DNA of 64,000 nt from an uncultured Clostridia bacterium (GTDB lineage Bacteria; Bacillota; Clostridia; Lachnospirales; Anaerotignaceae): assembly GCA_944378105.1 (NCBI GenBank), contig CALWGC010000028.1, positions 30,650 through 94,649 of the forward strand. The letters are read 5' to 3'. This document shows, piece by piece, positions 17,402-25,870 of the stretch (position 1 is the first letter of the stretch; every line of letters starts with the position of its first letter). Position numbers and translations under genes: made by a program. Under the pieces are notes generated by a model, which did no database searches, had not been told where the DNA came from, and saw nothing but the letters and a program-made list of their open reading frames with translations.

Positions 17402-18577
17402 ATGGATCCACGTTTTGATTTGGTGGTAGATCGCCGCCATACCATGAGTTTAAAATATGACACAGCCAAGGCCCACCAAAAGCCAGAGGATTGTTTACCC
17501 CTTTGGGTAGCGGACATGGACTTTCAAACGGCACCGGAAATTTTGGAGGCATTACAAAAACGGGTGGCCCATGGCATTTTTGGCTATTCGGAAACGACGG
17601 GGGAATATGAACAGGCCGTCATCCAGTGGTGGAAAAAACACTATCAATTTTCCATCGATCCCGCTTGGATCAAACAAACGCCAAGCATTGTTTTTTCCAT
17701 TGCAACGGCCATCCGCGCCTTTACGTTACCGGGGGATTATGTGTTGGTCCAGCAGCCGGTGTATCACCCTTTTCGGAAGATGATTGAGGCCAACGGCCGC
17801 GTGCTGCTTTCCAATGATTTAATCTTAAAAAACGGCAGTTGTGCCATGGATTTGGAGGACTTGGAGGCGAAAATAAGGATTCACCATGTGAAGCTATTTT
17901 TGCTTTGCAATCCTCACAACCCCATGGGTCGGGTCTGGACGAAAGAGGAATTGCGACAGGTGGGAGAAATTTGCAAACGCTATGGCGTGATTGTGCTCAG
18001 TGATGAAATCCATTGCGATTTTGTCTGGCCGGGGCATACGCACACCATGCTCCTACAGGCCATGCCAGAGCTGGCCAACCAAGTCATCACTTGCGTTTCG
18101 CCTTCCAAGACCTTTAACTTGGCCGGATTGCAGGCGGCCAACAACATCATTGTCGATCCCTTCTTGCGGGAACGGTTTTGGACAGAGCGGCTGAGAAGTG
18201 GCTATGACGAACAAAACGTCATGGGGCTGGTGGCAGCCCAAGCGGCCTATGAACAAGGGGAAGAATGGTTTCAGGATATGAAGGCGTATGTATATGAAAA
18301 TCTTTGCTTTTTCCAGCGGGAGTTGGAGCGGCGGATGCCGGTGGTGAAACTGGCGATGCCGGAGGCCACGTATTTATTGTGGCTGGATTTTCGGGATACG
18401 TCTCTTTCGGCCCATCAGATCAATCGAAAACTATTGACAGAAGCCAAGCTTTGGCTGAACGACGGCAGAATGTTTGGTCCTGGCGGCGAGGGATTTTTCC
18501 GGCTCAATGCAGCTTGTCCGCGGAGCATTTTGGAAGAGGCCTTGCGCCGTCTGGAAAGCGTTTTTGGAACAAAATAA
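17402..18577 (+). CDS. patB: MalY/PatB family PLP-dependent aminotransferase / cystathionine beta-lyase
   Basis: 391 residues, fold-type I PLP enzyme of the MalY/PatB branch. Members cleave C-S bonds of cystathionine or cysteine S-conjugates, and some regulate. Evidence: N-terminal LPLWVADMDF, cofactor motifs NPHNPMGRVW and LSDEIHCDFVW, and the Schiff-base lysine Lys236 in SPSKTFNLAGLQAAN. The ATG is preceded by AAAGGAGG. The gene has terminators on both sides, so it is likely monocistronic. Next to M20 deacylases it could release thiols from deacylated cysteine conjugates; a simple role in methionine synthesis is equally possible given metA and mmuM-like genes elsewhere in the window. Confidence 0.9.
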   Translation: MDPRFDLVVDRRHTMSLKYDTAKAHQKPEDCLPLWVADMDFQTAPEILEALQKRVAHGIFGYSETTGEYEQAVIQWWKKHYQFSIDPAWIKQTPSIVFSIATAIRAFTLPGDYVLVQQPVYHPFRKMIEANGRVLLSNDLILKNGSCAMDLEDLEAKIRIHHVKLFLLCNPHNPMGRVWTKEELRQVGEICKRYGVIVLSDEIHCDFVWPGHTHTMLLQAMPELANQVITCVSPSKTFNLAGLQAANNIIVDPFLRERFWTERLRSGYDEQNVMGLVAAQAAYEQGEEWFQDMKAYVYENLCFFQRELERRMPVVKLAMPEATYLLWLDFRDTSLSAHQINRKLLTEAKLWLNDGRMFGPGGEGFFRLNAACPRSILEEALRRLESVFGTK

Positions 18578-18581
18578 GAAA

Positions 18582-18617
18582 AACCGTCTGGTGAATCAAA
18601 GGACCAGCCGGTTTTTT
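18582..18617 (+). terminator. Intrinsic terminator after patB-like gene
   Basis: An 11-bp stem with one mismatch (18582-18592 with 18603-18613) followed by six T. Confidence 0.85.
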
Positions 18618-18691
18618 GTTTGCGTTTTGATAGAAACGAGAAAGGGGCAGAAGGTTCTCATCCTGATTTCGTGAAATTTGCTGTTTTTTCG

Positions 18692-18720
18692 TTGAAAAAG
18701 AGAGGGGACTATGGTAAAAT
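18692..18720 (+). promoter_or_regulatory. Promoter of the CLC-type channel gene
   Basis: TTGAAA at 18692-18697, a 17-base spacer and TAAAAT at 18715-18720. It lies 38 bases before the chosen GTG and excludes the longer in-frame start at 18620. Confidence 0.7.
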
Positions 18721-18757
18721 CGGCATAGTGTTGGAAAAATGGGAAGGAGTTTTTGGG

Positions 18758-19987
18758 GTGAAACGGGATTTTATTGCTTTTTTTAAATGGATTGCCATTG
18801 CCATTGTGGTGGGGCTTGTGGTAGGACTTGCCGGGGCGGTTTTTCACATTGCCATCGACGAGGCAGTCAATTTTCGGTTGGCCCATGGCTGGCCCTTATA
18901 TCTTCTGCCGGTGGGCGGGCTTTTGATTGCTTTTCTCTACCGCCGATTTGGCAAAAATGACAAAGGGACCAACTATGTATTGATTTCCATTCGGTCCACC
19001 GAGCGATTGCCTTGGGTGACGGCGCCATTGATTTTTATCAGCACCGTCATCAGCCATTTTGTAGGGGCCTCCTGTGGCCGGGAAGGGGCTGCATTACAGC
19101 TTGGCGGCAGCATGGCAACAAAAATGGGCGAGTGGATGGGGCTGGATGAAAAAGATATGCATACCATCACCATGTGCGGCATGAGTGCCGGGTTTTCGGC
19201 GCTTTTTGGAACGCCCATTACGGCGGCGATTTTTTCGATGGAAGTAACCAGTATTGGGATTATGCATTATTCGGCCTTGGTGCCCTGTGTGCTTTCGGCC
19301 ATTGCGGCCCAGATGGTGACCCAGCAATTTGGCATTGCGGGGGAAAGTTTTGTGCTGCGGGGGATTCCTCAGTTAACCACACTGAGCCTGGCCCGCATCA
19401 TTGTCTTGGCGGCCCTTTGCGCGTTGGTGAGTATGTTGTTTTGTATCATCATGCATAAAGTGTTTTATTTATACAAGCGCTATACACCAAACCCTTATGT
19501 AAAAATATGCTTGGGCGGCTGTTTGATGTTGGCCATTACGCTGCTGATGGGAACGAGTGACTATACCAGCGGCGGGATGGAAGTGGTGGAACGGGCCATC
19601 GGCGGAGAAGCTTTTGCCGGGGCATTTTTGATTAAGATTCTCTTGACGGCCATTTGTTTGGGAGCCGGATTTAAAGGCGGGGAGATTGTGCCCTCCTTTT
19701 TTGCCGGGGCCACCTTTGGCAATGTGGCGTCGAAGGTATTGGGGTTATCGCCTTCCTTCGGGGCCGGGGTGGGGATGGTTGCCGTTTTTTGCGGCGTGAC
19801 CAACTGTCCCATTTCGTCCATCTTGCTCAGTTTAGAATTGTTTGGCGCCGGAGGGTTGCTGTTTTTTGCCATGGCCTGTGCCGTCAGCTATATGCTGAGC
19901 GGCTATATCGGTTTATATAGCGAACAGAAAATCATTTACTCCAAAACCAGGACAGAGTTTATCGACACAAAGCTTTCGGATGAATAA
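18758..19987 (+). CDS. CLC family anion channel/antiporter, fluoride-exporter (CLC-F)-like
   Basis: 409 residues, polytopic, with about ten to twelve membrane helices. The chloride-selectivity motif GSGIP is absent; its position reads KGTNYVLISI. The gating-glutamate motif is CGREGAALQLGG rather than GREGPTVQ, and the third motif reads GFKGGEIVPSFFAGATFGN. These variants resemble the CLC-F branch, which exports fluoride in exchange for protons. The start chosen is GTG at 18758, eight bases after AAGGAG; the in-frame start 138 bases upstream overlaps a terminator and the promoter. No fluoride riboswitch consensus was recognised in the short leader. A generic chloride transporter remains possible. 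Confidence 0.85.
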   Translation: MKRDFIAFFKWIAIAIVVGLVVGLAGAVFHIAIDEAVNFRLAHGWPLYLLPVGGLLIAFLYRRFGKNDKGTNYVLISIRSTERLPWVTAPLIFISTVISHFVGASCGREGAALQLGGSMATKMGEWMGLDEKDMHTITMCGMSAGFSALFGTPITAAIFSMEVTSIGIMHYSALVPCVLSAIAAQMVTQQFGIAGESFVLRGIPQLTTLSLARIIVLAALCALVSMLFCIIMHKVFYLYKRYTPNPYVKICLGGCLMLAITLLMGTSDYTSGGMEVVERAIGGEAFAGAFLIKILLTAICLGAGFKGGEIVPSFFAGATFGNVASKVLGLSPSFGAGVGMVAVFCGVTNCPISSILLSLELFGAGGLLFFAMACAVSYMLSGYIGLYSEQKIIYSKTRTEFIDTKLSDE

Positions 19988-20044
19988 TTATAAGATATTT
20001 TAATCAAAAATACAAAATAAATCCAAGAAAATCCGAAAAAATAC

Positions 20045-20073
20045 TTGCATTTGTTTGAATAATCATGTATAAT
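20045..20073 (+). promoter_or_regulatory. Promoter of the amino-acid ABC transporter operon
   Basis: TTGCAT at 20045-20050, a 17-base spacer and a perfect TATAAT at 20068-20073. Confidence 0.75.
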
Positions 20074-20134
20074 CCTGTCCAGGATGATTGTTCAACAACC
20101 AGAAAAAAAGACAAAAGAAAAGGAGACGACGAAC

Positions 20135-20995
20135 ATGAAGTTACATACGAAAATGATGGCCCTTTTGGTGGCAGGCGCAATGGTATTTGCAACCGGCTGC
20201 TCCTCTAGCAGCACCGAAAGCACCACAGAAGAAACCACCACAACCGAAGAAAGCACCGAAAGCACAGAAGGTACCGAAGCAACCGAAGAAGGCACCGAAA
20301 CTTCTGCTGCTACTTTGGAAGAAGGCAAACTTTTGATGAGCACCAACGCCACCTTCCCTCCTTATGAATACTATGATGGCGATACCATCGTTGGGATCGA
20401 TGCAGAAATTGCAGCTGCTTTGGCAGAAAAAATGGGTGTAGAATTGGAAATTGCCGATATGGAATTTGAAAGCGCCCTGGCTGCTGTACAGACAGGCCAA
20501 AGCGACATGGTTATGGCTGGCGTAACGGTGACAGAAGACCGTCTGGAAAACATGGACTTTACCGAAAGCTATGCCACCGGCGTACAGGTAGTCATTGTGC
20601 CAGAAGATTCTGACATTACTACCATCGACGATTTGGAAGGCAAACTGATTGGTGTACAGCAAGGCACCACCGGCGACATCTATTGCTCTGACACTCCAGA
20701 AAACGGCGGTTATGGCGAAGAAAACGTGCAGAAATTTGGCAGCGGCCCTCTGGCTGTGGAAGCATTGAAAAACGGCCAGGTGGACTGTGTGGTTATCGAC
20801 AATGAACCAGCAAAATCCTATGTGGAAGCCAACGAAGGATTGAAAATTTTGGATACAGAATTTGCAGTGGAAGATTATGCCATTGGTGTAGCCAAAGGCA
20901 ACACCGCTTTGCTGGATGAATTGAATGCTGCTTTGGATGAATTGGAAGCAGACGGCACATTGCAGGCCATTGTTGATAAATACATCCACGAATAA
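20135..20995 (+). CDS. Amino-acid ABC transporter substrate-binding lipoprotein (SBP family 3)
   Basis: About 286 residues. The lipobox is FATGC with Cys22, followed by Ser-rich and then Thr/Glu-rich sequence (about 27-60). The SBP-3 domain starts near residue 67 with LLMSTNATFPPYEYYDG, then IVGIDAEIAAALAEKMG. The family motif VTEDRLENMDFTESY and a strongly conserved segment near GVQQGTTGD are present. Such proteins bind polar amino acids, often cystine, glutamine or arginine. The ATG at 20135 follows AAAGGAGA; an upstream in-frame start would place 17 residues before the signal peptide. It is followed by an attenuator and then the permease and ATPase genes. Confidence 0.93.
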   Translation: MKLHTKMMALLVAGAMVFATGCSSSSTESTTEETTTTEESTESTEGTEATEEGTETSAATLEEGKLLMSTNATFPPYEYYDGDTIVGIDAEIAAALAEKMGVELEIADMEFESALAAVQTGQSDMVMAGVTVTEDRLENMDFTESYATGVQVVIVPEDSDITTIDDLEGKLIGVQQGTTGDIYCSDTPENGGYGEENVQKFGSGPLAVEALKNGQVDCVVIDNEPAKSYVEANEGLKILDTEFAVEDYAIGVAKGNTALLDELNAALDELEADGTLQAIVDKYIHE

Positions 20996-21017
20996 GGAAA
21001 ACGAACATAGCATAGGC

Positions 21018-21050
21018 AAAAGGGCGTCCAACAAATGACACGCCCTTTTG
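21018..21050 (+). terminator. Intercistronic terminator/attenuator in the amino-acid transporter operon
   Basis: A perfect 10-bp stem (21018-21027 with 21040-21049) that begins with A4 and ends with T4. It lies between binding protein and permease genes. Confidence 0.7.
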
Positions 21051-21081
21051 TCCGTTTCTCAAACAGTAAGGAGGTAGCAGC

Positions 21082-21876
21082 TTGTCCAGCGTGATTTTGG
21101 CGGTTTCGGAAAAAATGGGCCAATGGCTTGAGACCACACCAGCTTGGATGCAATCGGCACCAGAAAGCATCCAAAACATTGGCTATCAGTTTTATCAAAC
21201 CTGGGTGCTCAACGATAACTGGAAATATTTCACCAATGGGTTAAAGGTGACGGCTTTGGCCACCATTGGGGCCTTAATCATTGGTGTGATTTTGGGTGTG
21301 TTGGTGGCTGTGATTCGCTCGGCCCATGATTCTTCCAGAAAAAAACCATCGGTGTTGTTGCGGATACTCAATACCATCAGCAAGCTTTATATTACCATCA
21401 TCCGCGGTACGCCTATGATTGTACAGCTTTTGATTATGAGTTATGTGATTTTGGTGCCGCGGGGACAAGACGAACTGCTGCGCTGTGCCATTCTCACCTT
21501 CGGGATTAACTCCGGCGCTTATGTGGCCGAAATCATTCGTTCCGGTATCCAATCGGTGGATGTGGGACAGATGGAAGCCGGGCGTTCTTTGGGCTTTAAC
21601 TATGGACAGACCATGCGTTATATCATCATTCCCCAGGCCATCAAAAACATTTTGCCGGCCTTGGGCAACGAATTGATTACGTTGGTAAAAGAAACTTCTG
21701 TGGCCACCGTTGTGGGGTTAAACGACTTGACCAAGGGGGCACAGATCATTGTTTCCAAACACTATACCACCATGGTTTCCTATATCAGCTTGGCAGCCAT
21801 TTATTTGGTGATTGTGTTGGTGCTGACAAAATTGTTGGGTATGTTTGAACGGAGGCTGAAAAACAGTGACCGATAA
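21082..21876 (+). CDS. Amino-acid ABC transporter permease, HisM/GlnP family
   Basis: 264 residues, with an amphipathic N-terminal part (about 1-45) and then about five membrane helices. The family motifs are present: [19 protein letters not shown] sequence, and the coupling loop [28 protein letters not shown]. It starts at TTG 21082, seven bases after a strong AAGGAGG. The next ATPase gene begins inside its 3' end. It forms the channel for a polar amino acid. Confidence 0.93.
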   Translation: MSSVILAVSEKMGQWLETTPAWMQSAPESIQNIGYQFYQTWVLNDNWKYFTNGLKVTALATIGALIIGVILGVLVAVIRSAHDSSRKKPSVLLRILNTISKLYITIIRGTPMIVQLLIMSYVILVPRGQDELLRCAILTFGINSGAYVAEIIRSGIQSVDVGQMEAGRSLGFNYGQTMRYIIIPQAIKNILPALGNELITLVKETSVATVVGLNDLTKGAQIIVSKHYTTMVSYISLAAIYLVIVLVLTKLLGMFERRLKNSDR

Positions 21877-22606
21877 TATCATAGAAGTCAAAGGACTGCA
21901 AAAACACTATAACGGCGGAAAAATCAAAGCCTTAAACGGCATCACCACCTCCATCAAAAAAGGCGAAGTGGTGGTGGTCATCGGTCCTTCCGGTTCCGGA
22001 AAATCCACCTTCTTGCGCTGCCTCAATTTGTTGGAAGAGCCCACCGGCGGCCAGGTGATTTTTGAAGGGGTGGATATCACCGATACCAAAGTGGATATCA
22101 ATGTCCACCGCCAAAAAATGGGGATGGTGTTTCAGCACTTTAATCTGTTTCCCCATATGACCATTTTAAAAAATATGATCATTGCGCCTATGAAGCTGCA
22201 AAAAAAATCGGAGGAAGAGGCCACAAAGCTGGCCATGGACCTTTTGGCGCGGGTGGGGTTGGAAGACCGGGCCAATGCCTATCCGGCCCAGCTTTCCGGC
22301 GGACAAAAACAACGGATTGCCATTGTCCGCGCCCTGTGCATGCAGCCAGAAGTGATGCTTTTTGACGAACCGACTTCTGCCTTGGACCCAGAAATGGTGG
22401 GCGAGGTACTGGAAGTGATGAAGCAACTGGCCAAAGAAAACATGACCATGGTGGTGGTGACCCACGAGATGGGCTTTGCCAAAGAAGTGGCCAGCCGGGT
22501 ACTGTTTTTGGCCGATGGACAACTGGTGGAAGATGCACCGCCAAAAGAATTGTTTGGAAACCCCAAAAGCGAACGGTTGCAGTCGTTTTTGGCCAAGGTG
22601 CTTTAA
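21866..22606 (+). CDS. Amino-acid ABC transporter ATPase, GlnQ/HisP family
   Basis: 246 residues. Walker A is [10 protein letters not shown]-loop HFNLFPHMT, signature LSGGQKQR, Walker [13 protein letters not shown], and switch histidine VVTHEMGFA. All are fully canonical for polar amino-acid importers. The GTG start overlaps the permease stop by 11 bases, so the two are translationally coupled. A terminator follows. Confidence 0.95.
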   Translation: MTDNIIEVKGLQKHYNGGKIKALNGITTSIKKGEVVVVIGPSGSGKSTFLRCLNLLEEPTGGQVIFEGVDITDTKVDINVHRQKMGMVFQHFNLFPHMTILKNMIIAPMKLQKKSEEEATKLAMDLLARVGLEDRANAYPAQLSGGQKQRIAIVRALCMQPEVMLFDEPTSALDPEMVGEVLEVMKQLAKENMTMVVVTHEMGFAKEVASRVLFLADGQLVEDAPPKELFGNPKSERLQSFLAKVL

Positions 22607-22636
22607 AATCGCAAAAAAACGAGAAACAAAAAAAGG

Positions 22637-22678
22637 AAAGCCGAGCCAGACAGGGGAAAGTGTCCGGTTCGGCTTTTG
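22637..22678 (+). terminator. Intrinsic terminator after the amino-acid transporter operon
   Basis: A long imperfect stem with outer AAAGCCGA/TCGGCTTT, an inner GACA/TGTC helix and a closing T run. The rest of the gap to 22845 holds further imperfect inverted repeats but no gene. Confidence 0.85.
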
Positions 22679-22844
22679 GCATATGGCGTGGCAAATCGCC
22701 TGCCGGCGGATTGGGGAAAATTCGCCGGTCATAAAGGTAGACGATGGGGCAAGGAAAAAAGTTCCGGCTTGGGCAGATTCTTTTGGAACTTTTGCTTGCA
22801 GGAGAGGGGCAATCGTATTAAGATACAAATAAGGGGGGATAGGT

Positions 22845-23306
22845 ATGATGTTATATCGCAAAAGATTTATTCCAGAAGAAGTGGTGCCGTTAAAGGACGA
22901 TGAAATTTTGTTTGCTGATGAAACAAAGATCATCACGAAATGGAAGACGTTAAAGCCGCGTCCCGATTTTGCTTGGGGTATTTCTTGTTATGATTTACAA
23001 AATTCTTACAAAATCAGCCGGTTTCTGGACCACAATAACCATCTGGTGTATTATTATTGTGATATCATCGAATGGGAAAAGACAGAGGACGGCTATTTGT
23101 TCTCCGATTTATTGGCCGATGTCATCATTTATCCAAATGGCGTTGTGCGGGTGGTGGACCTGGCCGAGATTGCCGATGCCTTGGATGAGAAAAAAATTAC
23201 GGAGGCCCAGGCCAAAAAGGCGCTGCGGATTTTGGATGGATTGTTGCGGCGCATTGAATCGGAAGGGGCCGAAATGTTATTTGGGAGTTTGGTGAAAGAA
23301 CAATGA
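22845..23306 (+). CDS. DUF402 domain protein
   Basis: 153 residues. The pattern KPRPDFAWGISCYD, then DHNNHLVYYYCDIIEWE, LLADVIIYPNGVVRVVDLAEIADAL, matches the DUF402 family, whose characterised relatives include nucleotide phosphatases/hydrolases such as FomD and Ntdp. Acidic residues in the strand pairs (Asp near 65, Asp/Glu near 100-110) could bind divalent metal. The ATG pair at 22845/22848 follows AAGGGGGG. It overlaps the next gene by four bases (ATGA), implying co-translation with radC. The biological substrate is unknown. Confidence 0.8.
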   Translation: MMLYRKRFIPEEVVPLKDDEILFADETKIITKWKTLKPRPDFAWGISCYDLQNSYKISRFLDHNNHLVYYYCDIIEWEKTEDGYLFSDLLADVIIYPNGVVRVVDLAEIADALDEKKITEAQAKKALRILDGLLRRIESEGAEMLFGSLVKEQ

Positions 23307-24007
23307 CAGAAAAGAAGCATCTGCATGCAGGACACAGGGAAAGAATGAGACAACGTCTGCTGCAAGCGGGCGCAGATACCTTTGAAACCCATGAACTGTT
23401 GGAAATGCTGCTCTATTATACCGATCCCAGAAAGAATACCAACGAACAAGCCCATCGGCTGCTCAATGAATATGGTTCTTTGGCGGTGTTGATGGAAGCA
23501 GATCCGGCGGATTTGATGTATCGGATGAAGTTGAACGAACAGACGGCCGTGTTCTTTCCGTTGGTACGGGAATTGTTGCGCCGTTATGATGCGGAAAAGT
23601 GGAAGAAACGGACACTGATTGATAGTTCCGATTTGGCTGGCGCTTACGCCATCTATCTGTTGGGACAAGAAAAACGGGAGTGCTTTTATTTGTTGGCGCT
23701 GGATGCCCAAAGCCGGCTCATTGGTTCGGTGCGTGTCAGCGAAGGCTCGTTAAACGAAGCCCACGTCTATACCAGAACATTGGTGGAATCTGCCTTAAAA
23801 TATAATGCCAAGTCCATCATCTTGACCCATAATCATCCCGGTGGTTCTTTGATTCCCACGGCCAGTGATATCGAAACGACGGTGCAAGTCATTAAAATCA
23901 TGAATATGCTGGACATTTTTGTGGCAGACCATATTATTGTGGCCGGCAATCAATATTTGAGTATGGCTGATAAAGGCTTTATTTCCAATCGGGAAGATTT
24001 GGAATGA
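23303..24007 (+). CDS. radC: RadC/JAB-domain protein
   Basis: 234 residues. An N-terminal helix-hairpin-helix-like region (about 10-80) precedes the JAB/MPN metalloprotease-like domain with the metal motif His176-Asn-His178-Pro-Gly-Gly and the downstream serine/aspartate (S..D at PTASDIE). Although named for DNA repair, RadC proteins have no firmly proven biochemical role; the motif indicates a zinc-dependent hydrolase fold. Translationally coupled to the upstream DUF402 gene. Confidence 0.92.
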   Translation: MTEKKHLHAGHRERMRQRLLQAGADTFETHELLEMLLYYTDPRKNTNEQAHRLLNEYGSLAVLMEADPADLMYRMKLNEQTAVFFPLVRELLRRYDAEKWKKRTLIDSSDLAGAYAIYLLGQEKRECFYLLALDAQSRLIGSVRVSEGSLNEAHVYTRTLVESALKYNAKSIILTHNHPGGSLIPTASDIETTVQVIKIMNMLDIFVADHIIVAGNQYLSMADKGFISNREDLE

Positions 24008-24030
24008 GGGGCAAGAAGGAGGAGACGGCA

Positions 24031-24255
24031 ATGGAGAAAAAATTATATCGTATTGAAGAAGGAAAAAAGATGAGCGGTGTATGCACCGGCTTGGCCGCTT
24101 ATTTTGGGATTGATGTGACGTTGATTCGCCTGCTTTGGGTGGTTGCAACGTTATTTACTTCTATTTTTCCGGGCTTGATTTTGTATATTGTTTGTGTGTT
24201 TATCATTCCCTTGGCACCGGACTATATTGAAGGAGAATACCGGGAAAAACAATAA
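24031..24255 (+). CDS. PspC domain small membrane protein
   Basis: 74 residues from the ATG at 24031, which follows AAGGAGG. The PspC pattern is complete: KKLYRIEEGKKMSGVCTGLAAYF, then DVTLIRLLWVVATLF, with one or two membrane segments and a C-terminal FIIPLAPD-type end. Family members sense or respond to envelope stress. It lies downstream of radC and before a terminator. An in-frame upstream start at 24004 would add nine residues and lacks a better ribosome site. Confidence 0.87.
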   Translation: MEKKLYRIEEGKKMSGVCTGLAAYFGIDVTLIRLLWVVATLFTSIFPGLILYIVCVFIIPLAPDYIEGEYREKQ

Positions 24256-24280
24256 AACGAATCAAAAAGCAAGACAAAAG

Positions 24281-24317
24281 AAAACCTGTTGGGTCAAAAA
24301 AGCCCACAGGTTTTTTT
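24281..24317 (+). terminator. Intrinsic terminator after PspC gene
   Basis: An 11- to 12-bp stem (from 24281 and 24303) with a T7 tract. It isolates the sporulation genes from upstream transcription. Confidence 0.9.
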
Positions 24318-24336
24318 GTTTGCAGTTTGGATAGAT

Positions 24337-24365
24337 GCATGTTTTTTCGCTTTTTTTCCATACTA
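24337..24365 (+). promoter_or_regulatory. Candidate sigma-G promoter of spoVAD
   Basis: GCATG at 24337-24341 and CATACTA at 24359-24365, separated by 17 bases. Both fit the sigma-G elements GNATR and CATNHTA (usual spacing about 18). It lies 21 bases before the ATG of a known sigma-G-class gene. Confidence 0.6.
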
Positions 24366-24386
24366 AACAGAGATGGAAGTCAAACC

Positions 24387-25427
24387 ATGGGAAAGAAGGG
24401 ATTTTTGTTGAAAAAGATTGGTGCACAGACTTGTGAATTTTTGCATCCGCCGGTGATTACGGCCACGGCGGCTGTGGCCGGGAAGAAAGAAGGCGAAGGG
24501 CCTTTGGGCCGATGGATGGATGTGATTGATCCGACGGATAAAATGAATGAGGAAAGTTGGGAAAAGGCAGAAAGCGCCATGGCCCAAAAGGCCATTTCGG
24601 TCTTACTGGAAAAAGCAGGGAGAAAGGCAGAGGATGTGGATTATTTATTGGGCGGCGATTTGCTGAACCAATGTTCTGCCACTGTGTTTGGTACGGCTTC
24701 GTTTTCCATTCCGTTTTTTGGATTGTTTAGCGCCTGCTCCACCTTTGGCGAGGCACTGTCTTTGGGAGCCATGCTTTTGGATGGCGGATTTGGCAAACGG
24801 GTGATTTGTTGTGCCGGAAGCCATTTTTGTGCGGCGGAAAAACAATTTCGTTTTCCCCTTGGCATGGGGACCCAGCGGCCGCCCAGCGCCACCTGGACCG
24901 TGACGGGTAACGGGGCTGCTTTCTTGGAAGCGGAAGGAGAAGGCCCAAAGATTACCCATGTGACCACGGGGAAAATTGTGGATTATGGCATTACCGATTC
25001 GGCCAATATGGGTGCGGCCATGGCACCTGCAGCGGCCGATGTGATTTTGGCCCATTTTCGGGAGACGGGGCGCACCTTTGATGATTATACTTGGGTGGCC
25101 ACCGGGGATTTGGGCATAGTGGGCAAACAACTGCTTTGTAAGCTGCTGGAAGAAGGCGGCATGAAGCCGGGAGAACATCTGACGGACTGTGGGTTGGAGC
25201 TTTTTGATAACGCAACGCAAGACACCCACGCCGGGGGCAGTGGTTGTGCCTGTGCCGCCATCACCTACTGTGGCTATTTTCATCAAAAATTGGCCAAGGG
25301 AAGGGGCCGGCTGCTTTTGGTGCCCACAGGGGCTTTGATGAATACCACCACCAGCCAGCAGGGGCTTACCATTCCTGGCATTGCCCATGCCATTTGTATT
25401 GAGGGGGTGAAACCATGGAGTATGTAA
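24387..25427 (+). CDS. spoVAD: Stage V sporulation protein AD
   Basis: About 346 residues, thiolase-fold protein required for uptake of dipicolinic acid into the developing forespore. The sequence gives the typical start GKKGFLLKKIGAQTCEF, the conserved blocks EGPLGRWMDVIDPTDKM and ESWEKAESAMAQKAI, and the histidine/glycine-rich end DTHAGGSGCACAAITY. It starts at ATG 24387; a longer in-frame start at 24327 would overlap the promoter. spoVAE begins inside its 3' end. The neighbouring spoVAC gene found in most operons is not present upstream. Confidence 0.95.
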   Translation: MGKKGFLLKKIGAQTCEFLHPPVITATAAVAGKKEGEGPLGRWMDVIDPTDKMNEESWEKAESAMAQKAISVLLEKAGRKAEDVDYLLGGDLLNQCSATVFGTASFSIPFFGLFSACSTFGEALSLGAMLLDGGFGKRVICCAGSHFCAAEKQFRFPLGMGTQRPPSATWTVTGNGAAFLEAEGEGPKITHVTTGKIVDYGITDSANMGAAMAPAAADVILAHFRETGRTFDDYTWVATGDLGIVGKQLLCKLLEEGGMKPGEHLTDCGLELFDNATQDTHAGGSGCACAAITYCGYFHQKLAKGRGRLLLVPTGALMNTTTSQQGLTIPGIAHAICIEGVKPWSM

Positions 25428-25771
25428 AAGCGTTTTTGGTGGGCGGCGCCTTTTGTTTGATTGGTCAGATTTTAATTGACAAAACAAAATGGACCTCTGC
25501 CCGGATTTTGGTGCTGTATGTGGTGACGGGGACCATTTTGGGGGCTTTGGGAATTTATGCGCCCATCAAAGAGTTTGCCGGTTGCGGCGCCACGGTGCCC
25601 ATCATTGGCTTTGGGGCCAATTTAAGCAAGGGGATTGCCGAGGCCGTGGCCGAAGAGGGGCTTTTTGGGTTACTCACCGGGCCCATGAAGGCGGCGGCCG
25701 GCGGCATCGGGTTTGTGGTGTTGGCGGCGTTTTTTGCCGCATTGGTGTTTCAGCCCAAGGGAAAAAGTTAA
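25415..25771 (+). CDS. spoVAE: Stage V sporulation protein AE
   Basis: 118 residues, a small membrane protein with about four hydrophobic segments. It is part of the SpoVA channel for dipicolinic acid in the inner spore membrane. The block CLIGQILIDKTKWTSARILV and the glycine-rich middle AGCGATVPIIGFG are diagnostic. It overlaps the end of spoVAD by 13 bases. Confidence 0.94.
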   Translation: MEYVKAFLVGGAFCLIGQILIDKTKWTSARILVLYVVTGTILGALGIYAPIKEFAGCGATVPIIGFGANLSKGIAEAVAEEGLFGLLTGPMKAAAGGIGFVVLAAFFAALVFQPKGKS

Positions 25772-25870
25772 TTTTTTGTTTTTCCAGTAAAAATGATTTC
25801 CTTTCTTTTTTTTCTGTGCTATACTAAAACTGTAACTGAAGGTACCCAACAGAAGGAAGGGGATAGCCCA

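Noticed and set aside
20141..21034. Minus-strand open frame of 297 codons opposite the amino-acid-binding lipoprotein
   Set aside because: Its Phe/Cys/Gly-rich product is a mirror of the Thr/Glu-rich stalk and has no family features; the plus-strand gene has a lipobox and SBP-3 domain.
24645..25487. Minus-strand open frame of 280 codons opposite spoVAD
   Set aside because: No start signal or domain; spoVAD on the plus strand is fully recognisable.
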